Positions 38,807 through 48,580 of a stretch of DNA of 64,000 bases are shown in pieces. The translations under genes were made by a program, and so were the position numbers. The notes under the pieces were generated by a model. That model made no database searches. It was not told the DNA's origin and worked only from the letters and a program-made list of their open reading frames with translations. Within the stretch, counting starts at the first letter, position 1. The number at the start of each line of letters is the position of its first letter. Origin of the DNA: Wolfiporia cocos (taxonomy: Eukaryota > Basidiomycota > Agaricomycetes > Polyporales > Phaeolaceae); NCBI GenBank assembly GCA_029448655.1, contig JACCLO010000009.1:1116001-1180000 (forward strand), given 5' to 3'.

Positions 38807-40638
38807 ATGCTTTCTAGGAAAAAACCCGACTTGTCGATGCCTTTTCCGGGTAGGACGGTCTCGTGTGGGAGGGGTTGGGATTCCTCCGAGACGTGGGAGA
38901 CGTTGTCGTCTACTATGCGCGTGGTGGGGGCCAACTCCACTGTACCGACCGTTGCTGATGCCGCTGATGAGGGCACGGTGCTGGTACTGGCCTGCTGGTC
39001 ATCGGGAACGAAATATTCCCGGAAGACTTCTCGGACAAATCGTCCATTTCTGTTGTCGGCTTTGCCGGAGGCCGACGTTCCTCCATTAGACTTTCCTGCT
39101 TTGCTGCCGGCAGGGTTCGGCTTCTTGAAGCGACACGGGTTGTACGGGTTCGTACAAGCGTCGCGTCCACAGACGTTGCACTTGCGTGCAGGGGCGGCGA
39201 GATACCAATTCTTGAACTTGGGGTTCTGCTTCCATTCGGCGCCCGCGCGGGCGTCGGACGGAAGCGTGGTTGGCTTCTCCTTCACATTTCGCCCCGTGGT
39301 CTTGTCAGACCCGGACGTCGTGGTGGCGTGGGTGACGGTTGAGGTGGTCTTGCCAGACCCCGTCTTTTCCTTCTCCTTCTCCTTCCTCTTCTCTCCGTCG
39401 CCGAATAATGTTCCGCCTGCGATCTTGTCGCGATAGGCGGCCTTGTACATGCGGATAGACATGTCGAGATATTTTTCCCAGTCTGTAGGGGCCTGGAAAG
39501 TTCCGGATGCCTCCATGATTCCGAAAGCTTCGCGCACCTTCGCAGGGAACACGTGCGGGAGCTTCTGGATGAGGGTCTTCTCCTCGGTTTCTGCCTTGCG
39601 CGCCAATTGTCGCAGGCGCTCCGCGTATACGAAGAAGTCGGCTTCGGCCTTCTTCCTGCCCGAGTCACCGAAGTAACTCTCGATCTCCTCCTGGGCGATC
39701 TCCTTCTCGTTCTTCTTCCCATATACGTTCTCCATCTCCGTTTCGAACTCGGCCCACGTGCCAAGGGACTCCGCAGGGTCGCGGGACTTCTTTACACGCG
39801 CTTCCTGATAACGGAAGGCGTGGCCGGATAGCCGGGTCAGGGCGGATACGATCTGCCGACGTTCGTCGGTGATCTCTGCGTCCGCGAAGTACATGATGCA
39901 CTTCACGAGCCACTCCGTCACGGTGATCTTGGACCCCTCGCCTGAGAATTCTGGTGGGGGCGTGGCTTTCCGAGCATAAGTCGGTGCGGCCGGTGCTGCT
40001 GTTGGCGCTGTCGGGCCTGCAGCACGGGCGGGAGCCTTTTCCAAGGCTGTGAGACGCGCGAGTGCGCGGTCCAGGTCGACGCGATCTGCTCGCCGGTGAT
40101 TTTCCAGGCTGCGGATGCGACCATTGAGGGCACGGATAAATGTGCGCAGCTCGTCGGACTTTCGCAATACTTTCGCGAATCGTGAGTCGAGTATATTTAG
40201 GAGCTCGGTGATTGAGTCCGTGGAAAAATTGGCGGCGGCGTTGGCTGCCTCGACTATGCTATTGAAAGCAACGGCTATTTCTGCCTGTAAGTCGTCGAGG
40301 GCTTCTGGGGGGACGCCGCTGACCAATCGGTCGTACATTTTCCCTCGGTCCCCGAAGAAGATGTCTTCGGGGACTTCCATTTCAAGGGGTTGGTACGGGC
40401 CATAAGCGGGGGGGAGCAGGACTTCGCCGGTAATGGCATTGTCCGGGATGGCTTCCCCGAGCCACGTCTCATCTCGGATGATTTGGAGGCGCTCTCTTTG
40501 AGCGCGGCGAACGCGGGCTGAGCGTTCGATGGGGGGCGGGTTCGTGAGTTCCTGCGCCTGACGGGTTGGAGTCACCGGGTCGCTTCCGCTGGGGGAAGAG
40601 GCCCTGGAGGTGGAGGTTCCTGCGCGAGTGGTCGGCAT
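38803..40638 (-). CDS. gag: Gag of element I
   Basis: 611 residues from MPTTRAGTSTS; the frame is open 30 codons further upstream. Ser/Thr/Pro-rich N terminus, helical region (about residues 110-240) with a coiled-coil, capsid-like core starting PPPEFSGEG (about 255-430), Lys/Thr-rich tail, and the Cys array CNVCGRDACTNPYNPC (CX2CX4CX6C, near residue 487), the same type as E. The C terminus has TVGTVELAPTTRIVDD. The slip heptamer GGGTTTT precedes the stop. Confidence 0.92.
   Translation of the reverse strand: MPTTRAGTSTSRASSPSGSDPVTPTRQAQELTNPPPIERSARVRRAQRERLQIIRDETWLGEAIPDNAITGEVLLPPAYGPYQPLEMEVPEDIFFGDRGKMYDRLVSGVPPEALDDLQAEIAVAFNSIVEAANAAANFSTDSITELLNILDSRFAKVLRKSDELRTFIRALNGRIRSLENHRRADRVDLDRALARLTALEKAPARAAGPTAPTAAPAAPTYARKATPPPEFSGEGSKITVTEWLVKCIMYFADAEITDERRQIVSALTRLSGHAFRYQEARVKKSRDPAESLGTWAEFETEMENVYGKKNEKEIAQEEIESYFGDSGRKKAEADFFVYAERLRQLARKAETEEKTLIQKLPHVFPAKVREAFGIMEASGTFQAPTDWEKYLDMSIRMYKAAYRDKIAGGTLFGDGEKRKEKEKEKTGSGKTTSTVTHATTTSGSDKTTGRNVKEKPTTLPSDARAGAEWKQNPKFKNWYLAAPARKCNVCGRDACTNPYNPCRFKKPNPAGSKAGKSNGGTSASGKADNRNGRFVREVFREYFVPDDQQASTSTVPSSAASATVGTVELAPTTRIVDDNVSHVSEESQPLPHETVLPGKGIDKSGFFLESM
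38821..38827 (-). promoter_or_regulatory. Candidate -1 frameshift site in I gag
   Basis: G-GGT-TTT in the gag phase, 15 nt before the gag stop codon; pol lies in the -1 frame. Confidence 0.6.
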
Positions 40639-40814
40639 TGTACTGTGACCGGCGCAGATAAGTCCTCTTGATCTTGGTTGAAGATAGTAGAAATGGAAAT
40701 AAAATATCCTTGTCAGGATGTGAGTCATATAGTCGAGTCATGCCTTATGCCTTTTGTTTCAGTCTTGTCAGACTATGAAGCGTGATAACCCTTGTCAGGA
40801 TTATATTTATGTGT
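40639..40814 (-). other. Gag-ORF1 spacer of I with hairpin repeats
   Basis: Three minus-strand hairpins with GACA loops: ATCCT-GACA-AGGAT (40706-40719), AGTCT-GACA-AGACT (40761-40774) and CCT-GACA-AGG (40790-40799). The stems differ but stay paired. Confidence 0.7.
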
Positions 40815-41774
40815 CTACGACAACGAAGGGAATTGGAGGTTGAGGGCATTTAGGCCCCGTACAATATTAGATATGTGTCTCTCTTCTATCCCTCGCCCCT
40901 TTCTCAGATATGCCCCTACTGCCTTGGCGTCCCTCTCTACTTCCCGCATCTGCTTATTATCTAGCTGGCGGTATAGTACAGCTTCGAAGAACTTATAGCT
41001 CATCTTGCTAAAAGCCTTTACCATGTTGAGGAATTCCTGGGACTCTGGCTTGCAGGACTCCCGGTAGTCGTTAATGAGCTTGTTGTACAAGCTTGCTAGA
41101 AGCTTGTGCGCGGCCTCGAGTTTGGGGAGGATGCGCTGAGCCCATTCGTACTGTTTTAAGGTACATAAGACTAGATCGGGGTCGATGTGTTCTGGGAACT
41201 TCGACTCGTAGTCCTTGATCCAGGGTTGCCGGATGGTGACGGACTTGGCGATTGCTGTTGCCGTCTCCTTGGAGAGGATTCTCTCCTCCAGCGGTCGACC
41301 GGACCAACCCGTAGAAGGCTGGTACTGGGGGCCGAACTTGGCGTGGTGGGCGTCGGCAAAGGCTTTGGCAGCTGCTTCCTCCGAGCGCTGCACGCGGGCA
41401 CGCTCGGCAGTCCACAACCGCCGCTGCTCTTCGGCGAACTTGAGTTGTTGTGCGTATAGTTGGTTGTCTTCGAGCAACCAGTCATCGTACTCCCGCTGTT
41501 CCTCGGGCGTGAGCTTAGGGAGGCGGGGCTTGTCGTTAGGGTTCCACGAATTGTTGTGGTAGCGACGGGTACAAATGAGGTCCTTGACCTCCTTGACGCT
41601 CTTGGACGGAATGTCCCAGAGCTCCGGTTTCCCGGTAGCAGCGTTGGTAACCACCATCTTGTTAGGGGGGGCGGCTACCGACTGCTTGACCTTCTCCTTG
41701 GGGAGTTGGACAGGTCCAGCGGCGAGGCGAGCCTCGAGCCTGCGGACTGATGCTTCGTAACGGTCGGCGGGCAT
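40815..41774 (-). CDS. ORF1 of element I, unrecognised protein upstream of gag
   Basis: 319 residues from MPADRYEASV. The frame is open further upstream to 42026, but this Met aligns with MPAERQEKSI of E. Shares KMVVTNAATGKPELWDIPSK and the C-terminal RGLNALNLQFP with E. The central part is Glu/Ala/Arg-rich (QLKFAEEQRRLWTAERARVQ) and likely a coiled coil. No recognised domain. Intact in a young element, which supports a function in the element cycle. Confidence 0.85.
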   Translation of the reverse strand: MPADRYEASVRRLEARLAAGPVQLPKEKVKQSVAAPPNKMVVTNAATGKPELWDIPSKSVKEVKDLICTRRYHNNSWNPNDKPRLPKLTPEEQREYDDWLLEDNQLYAQQLKFAEEQRRLWTAERARVQRSEEAAAKAFADAHHAKFGPQYQPSTGWSGRPLEERILSKETATAIAKSVTIRQPWIKDYESKFPEHIDPDLVLCTLKQYEWAQRILPKLEAAHKLLASLYNKLINDYRESCKPESQEFLNMVKAFSKMSYKFFEAVLYRQLDNKQMREVERDAKAVGAYLRKGRGIEERHISNIVRGLNALNLQFPSLS

Positions 41775-42414
41775 GACTATGTGACTATGTAAGAAGATAC
41801 GTAAAAAAGGTATGTAGTCTAATGATAATGGTCGTGTCTTGATTTGCTTGGTATGCGTATAGTCGGTGTAGTCGGCATCTGACGGAGCTCTCTCTAACTC
41901 CGCCAGGAAGAATCCGGATACAACACCTGTGACGGGCCTACGTCTGGGTGGAAATTCATTTAGAGTATTGCACTCAGGGTGATATAACCCGTAATCTCCT
42001 AATGTCCGGATACATCGGTTATCCATTGCCTCGTAGTCCCGAGTAGGGTAGTACGGCTCAGGGAGATGCCCGGAAGCTTCTCGACCTATAGAGCGCGGCG
42101 CAGGGCCTTCGTCCGTTACATATGTAAGGAGATCCCTTTAACGTCTAATGGGGTAAGACGGCCTACTTATTCAAGGATCGCACGGTCAGGGGTTAACCCT
42201 AGTCGGCATAATGATCCAAGAATGTTTTCGGACTCAGACGGAAGTTCTTGTCAGAACGACCGCCTGCCACTGTAAGCCATGTGGATCGGCTATAGTATTC
42301 CCCCAGAACCCAATACGCTGTTTGAATACCGAGACAAAACGACCTAGAAACAGATAGAAATCAAACCGCCCAGAGCCTTGCCAGGCTGGGGGCGTAGAAA
42401 AAGAACTATCAAAG
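41775..42414 (-). other. Non-coding leader of element I
   Basis: About 640 nt. It contains the minus-strand hairpin GTTCT-GACA-AGAAC at 42244-42257 and a GC-rich hairpin AGCCT-GGCA-AGGCT near 42375-42388. Part is read through by the ORF1 frame upstream of its likely ATG, but shows no protein conservation. Confidence 0.65.
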
Positions 42415-42431
42415 TGTAACGGATGACTTAC
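42344..42431 (-). other. Candidate intron across the LTR end of I
   Basis: Minus-strand donor GTAAGT at 42431-42426, acceptor after GATTTCTATCTGTTTCTAG at 42344, 88 nt, spanning the primer site. Confidence 0.5.
42402..42412 (-). promoter_or_regulatory. Self-priming primer binding site of I
   Basis: The plus-strand AGAACTATCAA pairs with the predicted transcript start at 42526-42516 (minus AGAACTATCAA). It lies two nt from the LTR. Confidence 0.8.
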
Positions 42432-43057
42432 TTGTAGGGTCTTGTAGTTAGACGAGCTAAGAAGACTAAGTAGTGGTTGCTGGTTAGGCAAGAGTGTTAT
42501 CGCTGAGTAACGAAGTTGATAGTTCTGGGGCAATAGCCGCCAGAGAATGCAAGCTTATATACAATGTGTATAGGACCCCTGGTACTCTAAGTAGGACTAA
42601 CGATACAGTAGGGCGTAGGGCACAGGCCGGTAATGGCGGTGCTAACGAAGTGTCCGTAGCTTGTGATATGGGGATCCCGGGCTGAGTCATAGGCCGATCG
42701 GGATATGTCATTGGTATGACGATGCGTGAGTAAGGCGTCTACGTTGGAAACGTGATGTGAGTCCGGACTCTGCCCAGAGTCTGGAACGGTGATGTCAATT
42801 ATGACGTGGCAGCGCTAAGGGTGCTAGAGATAGTATCATGTGATGAATAGGTAACGTGGTTGAGAGATAAGATAAGACGTTCAGTGTGGGAATGGTCACG
42901 TGAGTGATCTACGAGGTTATGGTTCGGTACAGCGGCACGGTAGCTTAAGTATAGCTTAGATACAGGATAAGTGCAGATGTCGAAGAACAATTCGGAATAA
43001 ATGCGAAGAAATAGTGAAAAATACAGGGAAAATTAGAGAACAGATAAATCTGTGACA
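42415..43057 (-). repeat. 5' LTR of element I
   Basis: 643 bp. Minus-strand TATATAAG at 42561-42554; predicted start AGAACTATCAA at 42526-42516. About three base differences from 33735-34377 by eye. Confidence 0.95.
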
Positions 43058-43235
43058 GATCCACAACCTTGGATCGACTCAATACAAAGTCAAGGCAAAA
43101 GACAAAGTAGCCCAGCTATTAGTTCATCGGATGTACTATCCAGACGAACATGTCTCATCGCCCTCCGCTTACGATCTCTTACACGGTCAACAAGGTCAAC
43201 AAGGTACAAAGGGTTTTGGCAGCACAGGCAAGTAG
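43058..43235 (+). pseudogene. pol: Element E pol, third part: dUTPase motifs 4 and 5
   Basis: Continuation of E dUTPase after element I: VKDKVAQLLVH (motif 4) and GTKGFGSTGK (motif 5), ending in TAG at 43233-43235. It completes a dUTPase interrupted only by the insertion. Confidence 0.85.
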
Positions 43236-43301
43236 CGCAAGCAAAGTCTAACCCTTTAGTGGGCTCTAGCATTTTTAGCTGCTTCATCGGGACGCTGAAT
43301 T

Positions 43302-43316
43302 TAGAGGAGGGGGTAA
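43302..43316 (+). promoter_or_regulatory. 3' polypurine tract of E
   Basis: TAGAGGAGGGGGTAA directly before the 3' LTR. Confidence 0.85.
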
Positions 43317-43919
43317 TGTCACGGTTTCTCTTATTTTTCCCTATTTTTCCCTATTTTCTCTGATTTTCTACAGCTCGTTCTACTCGCTTTCCAAGTCACG
43401 TTATGTCCTATCTTATCTCACTCTCGTAGATAACTCTTATCTTATCTCTTGTGCACGTTAGCTCAGTGCCTATCACGGCGCCTCGTCTTATCTGTAGACA
43501 CATCTTATCTTTCCTGCACGTGACCCTACAAAGAGTTCACAACATACGTTGCCACACGTCACATGGCTTTCTAGCGACTCGCGTCACCTGCCGCTGGCTC
43601 ACGCTCAGTCAGCGGCCTAACTCACGTCACATGCTGTAGCCTTATGCTCAGTCAGCGACCTTTGGAACTATCACAAGCTTCGGGTCGTACCATTACCGGT
43701 ACATAACCCTACGCCCTGCGGTATCACTAGTCTTACCTACGGTGTTATGGGTCTTACCCCTCATGTATATAAGCTGGCCTATGAGTACGTTGTAGACTCA
43801 GAATAGTTCTCCTCGACAATCGACTAGTTGTTCTTACCAACTGCTTGACTCTTACACCTCACACTTATCGACACCGCCCCTCAACCCTTATATTCAAGTC
43901 TTAGTGAGTGTCTGTGTCA
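43317..43919 (+). repeat. 3' LTR of element E
   Basis: 603 bp. Nearly identical to 24895-25498, differing in a cluster (TATATCACG versus CAAGTCACG and the next 20 nt) and at the end (CTGTGTCA versus CTGCGTCA). Confidence 0.95.
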
Positions 43920-43924
43920 CTTTC

Positions 43925-44698
43925 GGATGCTTGCTGTGAGAATACGCTGGGTCCGAATTCCCAGTATTCTTTCGGAACTAATGACTTCCATTTCTGGAGA
44001 TCACTATTGTCGATCTCATCCTTGGCGTCATATTCTTTTAGTGACTTGATTGTCTCTATTAGAATCTGATGCCCTTCTTCCTCTAGATTGTCTAGCCAGG
44101 CGACGAACCGATTGTTTGGTTCGTCTTCTCCCAGCCAGTCTATTGGATAGTCGGATAAGATTGTGCGAATAGGTTCCTCTTCTGATTCCTCATCAGAGAC
44201 CCTTCGCTTCTGCCTTTCCAGGCCCTTTGTGTACCGCATGGTTCCTTCGCACCAGTTGATTTCTGGGTTGTGTGCTAAGAACCAATCATACCCGAGTATG
44301 ATATCAACCTTGTTGATGTCCATCACGTAAAATTTTTGGTGATAGCCTACGTGATCATGTTCTACGTAGGCGTGGACTTCTTGGTTGAGTTTTCCGGATG
44401 TGTTGCGGGTACCGTCTGCATTTCGGATGTCAAGTTCCATCCCGGATTTCTTTGTTGGTAATCCGTATTTTTTGACAAGCGTGGTATCAATCACACTTAT
44501 CGACGCGCCTGAGTCTATCAGGGCGTATACTTGCACTTTCTTTCCATGAACCCACAGAGTCATTTCCATTCGGAAGGATTTATCTGCATATTTAGCCTCG
44601 CTAGTATGTACATTGTAGATATCGAAAAAATCTAGCTGCGAGGGGGTTGTAGGAAAATTGTTCCCGGAGACTCTGCTGGCAAGTTTTAGCTGAGCTCC
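43925..44698 (-). pseudogene. pol: Element C pol, N-terminal part: protease
   Basis: Protease with ALIDSGASISVID and NADGTRNTSG, then the linker to PSVFSQQAS, where element E interrupts. Upstream of the first Met (44569) the frame stays open with FFDIYNVH, a block also in A (FFTLYNVH), up to the gag stop TAA at 44701-44699, which is in the same frame. This may reflect an indel in a decayed element. Confidence 0.88.
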
Positions 44699-45230
44699 TT
44701 ACATAAAATCCTCATAGTGCACCGGGAAAGTGCCTACTGAGGAGTAGGGTGATTCTAGAGAGAGTTTGTCCCACACGTTTCTCTCCGGTGATAGTGCCGC
44801 TTCAGTTGCGGCGCGCCCTTGGGCGCTGAGCGACTGCCAGAAGTTCCCTTCTTCCGGCGTCATCACCATCATCACGTCTTCGATTTTTGTTGTTGGGGCC
44901 AGTTTGACTGACAGGGTCCCCACTGTCTTCTTCGGCTCCTCGTCTTCGTCCGAGGTGTCGGCTTCCTGCCACACGACCTTCTGGGTGTACTTCTTCCCAG
45001 GTTTGGTTCCGGCCGGTGGCGCGCTTGTGGTCTTCGGCGCAGTCTTTTCAGACTTTGCCTTCCCCGATGACCCCGTACCAGCTGTGTTTCCCTTGTCGTA
45101 CTTAGACCCGGGCCGCGGAACAAAGTCCGGGCAGTCCTTGTACAGATGGGCGCCGTTATGAGTGCGGCAAGGCCCTTCGGGACCACTTGCTGTGTTAGTC
45201 ATGGTGGCGGCTTTTTTGGGCGCCGCCTTT
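44699..45230 (-). pseudogene. gag: Element C gag, C-terminal part
   Basis: Zinc-knuckle-like CRTHNGAHLYKDC (CX2HX3HX4C, as in B), then KTVGTLSVKLAPTTKIEDV and a C-terminal EDFM. GGATTTT lies at 44711-44705 just before the stop. The right end is cut by solo LTR F. Confidence 0.85.
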
Positions 45231-45790
45231 TGACACAGATGTACTCATCTGTGTGACCCAGGCAACTGGGGAATCCCTAATAGCCTAACGAGGCAGTGCG
45301 CGACCGCGATAGCGGTGACCAACGTTGGCTGTACCCTATTGAGGGACTCCTAAGGAGGCGACGTGTTGAGGCAACGCACAGACAAGATAGACGAGAAGGA
45401 ACCCCGGGCCAGTAGTCACGCAGGAAAGTAGTACAAGAGGCACATTAGTGCATTGTCGAGAATCTCAAGGATGGGGCTGTAAGGCCCACATCCGTCGTAC
45501 TTATACATGTGTAGCTGGCCGGTAATGGCCGCCCTAAAGTAATGGCCTGTGCGCGCATTATCTAAGAGGGCACATGACTATGTAACTAACGTGACCATGT
45601 GTGAGTGTGACCGTAACGTGAGTACCGGAGACGCGCGCTACCCTACAGCGCTAACCTAACAGTCAGGTGACCTACAATATCTGGAAGTGACATGGAGGTA
45701 ACTAGCGAGCAGAGGGGTGGCGTACGCCTAGCGCCGCCCGTGCAACATATAGCGAGGGAGTCCAAACCTGAACGTACAAAGTTTGTGACA
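45231..45790 (-). repeat. Solo LTR F
   Basis: 560 bp, TGACACAG to GTGACA, target duplication ccttt (45226-45230, 45791-45795). Related to K. Hairpin near 45469-45493 after a decayed TATA. Confidence 0.93.
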
Positions 45791-45795
45791 CCTTT

Positions 45796-47001
45796 TCCTT
45801 TCCCTTTTCCTTGGGGGCGCCCTTCTTTTCAGAAGCGACGGCAACCTCCTTGGGAGTTTCCTTCTTTTCTTCCTTCTTCTTTTCTTCCTTGAATATGCTA
45901 CCCTGCAGCTTTTCAGGGTAGGCCAGCTTGTACAATTCCAGCGCGAGATCGACGTATTTGGCCCATTTGGTGGGCACGGTGGCGGGGGACATTCAGAACA
46001 GGAGGTTGATGTGATCCCTAACCTTTTCAGGTAGGATCTCCTTGAACTCCCGAAGGAGCATCGTGTTGTCGATTTCTGACAATGTTCCGAGGGTCTTGAA
46101 TTTCCTGCAGTAGATGAAGAAGTCGGTTTTCACCTTCTCCTCCCCCTTGTCACCGTAATACTGTTTGATCTCCTTTTCGGCGATCTCCTTGTCCGTCTTC
46201 TTGGCATATTGGTTCAGGATCATCTTTTTGAAATCCGCCCATGTGCCCAGAGGTTCCACGTTTCCTGCCTTTTCAAGCAGGGGGCCCATGTAACGATATG
46301 CCTCACCACTGAGGCGGTAAAGAGCGGTTGTGATCCGCTCCTCATCGTTGGCCGGCTTGGTTTTGGCGAAGTACAGACCGAGTTTCTCGATCCATTCCTT
46401 TGCCGAGACCTTGCCGTCGGGGCCGGAGAATTACAGAGGTGATGGTACCTTTTTGCGGGGGGCGAATGGCGCTGTTCCTTGTGGAGCCGTTGCTGCTCCT
46501 GGTGCTGGTGTTTGTGATGCAAGCCTTTCGACTTGCGCGATCTTCCGGGTTAGCCGGCCTTCGAGGTCCTGAATGCGTGCCTCCTGGAAGAGGACGTAGT
46601 TGCGGAGTTGGTCGAATTTCTTCGCCAACTTCTTCACGTCGTACTCTCCCCATTGTTTCACGTCTTTGGAATAGGCATGGGCGATTCGGGTGGACACATT
46701 CACAGTGTCATTGATGACGTTGGCTAGGACTTGGGGGTGGTACCGGACGGACACCGAGGCTTCCATTTGTCCGAGGATTCTCTCCTCAGCTTGCTCTGGT
46801 GTGATTAATTGGGGCGCTTCGTATGTCCATCCGGGGGATGCGAACGTCCCGAATTCCCTTGGGAACAGGTGTGAAACGATCTCTTCCCCATCTTCTTCTG
46901 CGTCTCCTTCCTCTTCCTCAATGTCCGAGGGTGGAGGGAGGTGGACATTGAGTTCCACCGGTGACTGTGTGCCCAGTACATTGTCGACTGGGTTGATGAC
47001 G
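45796..47001 (-). pseudogene. gag: Element C gag, central part
   Basis: Capsid-like core and coiled-coil of C gag, with two stops: TGA at 45993-45995 and TAA at 46431-46433 (relatives have Glu in PPPEFSG). Recognisable blocks include KKTDKEIAEKEIKQYYGDKGEEK, which has counterparts in A, B and E (split by the stops), and a coiled-coil in the N-terminal half. The right end is cut by solo LTR G. Confidence 0.85.
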
Positions 47002-47540
47002 TGTCACAAAATGCCCAGATGGGCTCTAACGGCATCCCCCAGTAGGATCTTGCCCGTGGACGAGTCGAGCTGCGTCCGCGCCGTACCCCTGCTGCACCTC
47101 CGCGTCTATCCCATATCGTACAGAGCACCTGACTTAGTAGATACTAGCGCTCCGGGGTAGCGCGCGCTCGCGCTTACTCACATCACGGTCACTTCCCCTG
47201 TCACATAGTTACATTAGCGTTACAGTCTGGCACGTTCCCGTAGATACGCCGCACGGACCACGTCGTTTAGGGCAGCCATTACTGGCAAGCAGCGCTCCAT
47301 GTACTTAAGGGTAGCGAGATGGGTCTTACAACCCATCTCTTAGATTTTCGGCAACAGGGCTAGGCCCCTTTCTTGCAACGTCTGTGTGCACCTGCCCGCC
47401 TCGACACTCTTCGTTCTCGTCTTGCTAGTCTGCAGTGCCCGGCAACCAGTATGCAGTGCCCTGCACTATGTCGACTGCTTGGCCACAGGACTTAGGGGTT
47501 CCCGGCTGGGCCGGTTGCACAGACCTGTAAGTCTGTGTCA
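47002..47540 (+). repeat. Solo LTR G
   Basis: 539 bp, TGTCAC to TGTGTCA, flanked by tgacg (46997-47001) and tgaca (47541-47545), one mismatch. Decayed TATA (TACTTAAG) and an extended hairpin at 47316-47339 with a CTTACA loop. Confidence 0.88.
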
Positions 47541-47708
47541 TGACAGGGTTGGCTCCCGAACCTGATGCGGTTGCTGCTGTTGCGGACATGGTTCTGTTCG
47601 CTTGGTAAGTCTTAGATTTAGACTTAGTGATTTGGAAGTAAAAGTAAAAAAAGGGTTTCTGCTGCTGCGCAGTCTGGCATTCTTTTCAGAATTTAAAATC
47701 GTAAATTT
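47541..47708 (-). pseudogene. gag: Element C gag start and gag-ORF1 spacer
   Basis: The first 16 or so gag codons (MSATAATASGSGANPV, ATG at about 47580), then a spacer holding the minus-strand hairpin ATTCT-GAAA-AGAAT at 47679-47692, equivalent to those of B and I. Confidence 0.72.
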
Positions 47709-47858
47709 CTATGCGATTGCCAGGAGTTCCTCGTCTAAGGAAAGAACCTTTTTAGGTTCCTCTAGTCCATAATTAAACTTTGCGTCTATTTCTACGATTT
47801 GTTTTATTATTTCTGCCTGTCGCCTCTCCATCCCTTCTAGGGATACCTGCAATGTCCT
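47709..47858 (-). pseudogene. Element C ORF1, C-terminal remnant
   Basis: About 50 residues ending SLDEELLAIA, similar to the end of ORF1 of A (SVEEDILAIV). Truncated at 47859 by element H; the apparent frame extending further lies in the H LTR and is spurious. Confidence 0.68.
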
Positions 47859-48565
47859 TGTTACGGGTCGAATACCCGTTCGTATATTCGAATCGCGAAT
47901 ATAGATCGTTCTTCTGCACGTAGGCACGTCGCCGTGTGCAAGGCAAATACTCGTTAGATGCCTTCGGGTCCTAAGTGAAGTCTTTAGGAGATCGGTTAAT
48001 ATCCAATATGCGTTAGAGGATATAATCTGTTCAGGTACGAGTCGAATAGAATATAAGACTCGCCTAAGTCCTAGAAGTCAGTGTGCACTTCGAGGACTTA
48101 GTCGTTCGGTTGCTCGAGTGAGAAATACTGAGCGTAGTTTCCTACGTTTGAGAACGAGTATAAGACTTCTTGTTTGTACAACAAGGTCGAGCTGAAGAGC
48201 CTCGACGGTAAATACATGCGTTTTATACTACGCTAGGTTTCAGGGGTCAAGTCTGTCCCAGATGCCACCGATACTATCTACGCTATAGTCCCAAACGTTT
48301 GATAAGTATGGAGTGATATATCTGAGACGATGGATAGGGATGATGGCGGTTGAACGCCATCTATCAGCTAATAAACGATGAACGTGAAACGGTGGCAGGG
48401 TTGAATCTGCCAAAGATGAAACGAGCCCTACGGACTAGTACAACTGGGGATGCGCCCAGTAAGATCACGAGTGGCCAGGGGAGTTGGTCACGCAACAAGT
48501 CCCTGTATCGTATTCGCCTAGTGGTGAGTTCTGTCGATATTCGAAAAATCAAAATAACCGTAACA
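47859..48565 (-). repeat. LTR of element H, left copy (3' LTR)
   Basis: 707 bp, TGTTACGGG to CCGTAACA. Minus-strand TATAAAA at 48227-48221, predicted start AGCTCGACCTT at 48193-48183 (34 nt later). Confidence 0.94.
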
Positions 48566-48580
48566 TCAGCCCCTCCCTAA
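48566..48580 (-). promoter_or_regulatory. 3' polypurine tract of H
   Basis: The minus-strand TTAGGGAGGGGCTGA abuts the LTR. Confidence 0.75.

Larger units (their letters stand above)
33735..43057 (-). mobile_element. Element I: complete Ty3/gypsy chromovirus with C-terminal dUTPase
   Basis: A 9323-bp element, LTRs 33735-34377 and 42415-43057 (643 bp each, about three differences by eye), target duplication gatcc (33730-33734, 43058-43062), inserted antisense in the dUTPase of E. ORF1, gag and pol are all open. With A it is the best candidate for an active element. Confidence 0.97.
24895..43919 (+). mobile_element. Element E: Ty3/gypsy element interrupted by solo LTR L and element I
   Basis: Plus-strand element with LTRs 24895-25498 and 43317-43919 and target duplication ctttc (24890-24894, 43920-43924), inserted in C. 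Its own length without L and I is about 9.2 kb. ORF1 and gag are intact. Pol has an RNase H deletion, a TGA, and two insertions. The LTRs differ only in a small cluster near position 60-100 and one base near the end, so the insertion is fairly young. Confidence 0.95.
19726..47858 (-). mobile_element. Element C: old, heavily interrupted Ty3/gypsy element
   Basis: Minus-strand element with 3' LTR 19726-20261, polypurine tract, pol, gag and the end of ORF1; its 5' end is lost at the H insertion (47859). It is split by solo LTRs J, K, F and G and by element E, each with a 5-bp target duplication (gtcat, ggatt, ccttt, tgacG/A, ctttc), and carries at least five in-frame stops. It is the substrate of most insertions in the window and so one of the oldest identifiable elements. 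Confidence 0.9.

Noticed and set aside
24895..43919. A single giant 19-kb retroelement
   Set aside because: The length is due to solo LTR L and the complete element I, each with its own target duplication.
43925..44701. Stop-codon readthrough between gag and pol in C
   Set aside because: Gag and pol are in one frame separated by TAA, but C has several other breaks, and its GGATTTT suggests an original -1 arrangement altered by an indel.
47709..47927. 72-codon frame as a complete gene
   Set aside because: The first part is H LTR sequence; only the part left of 47859 is the end of C ORF1.
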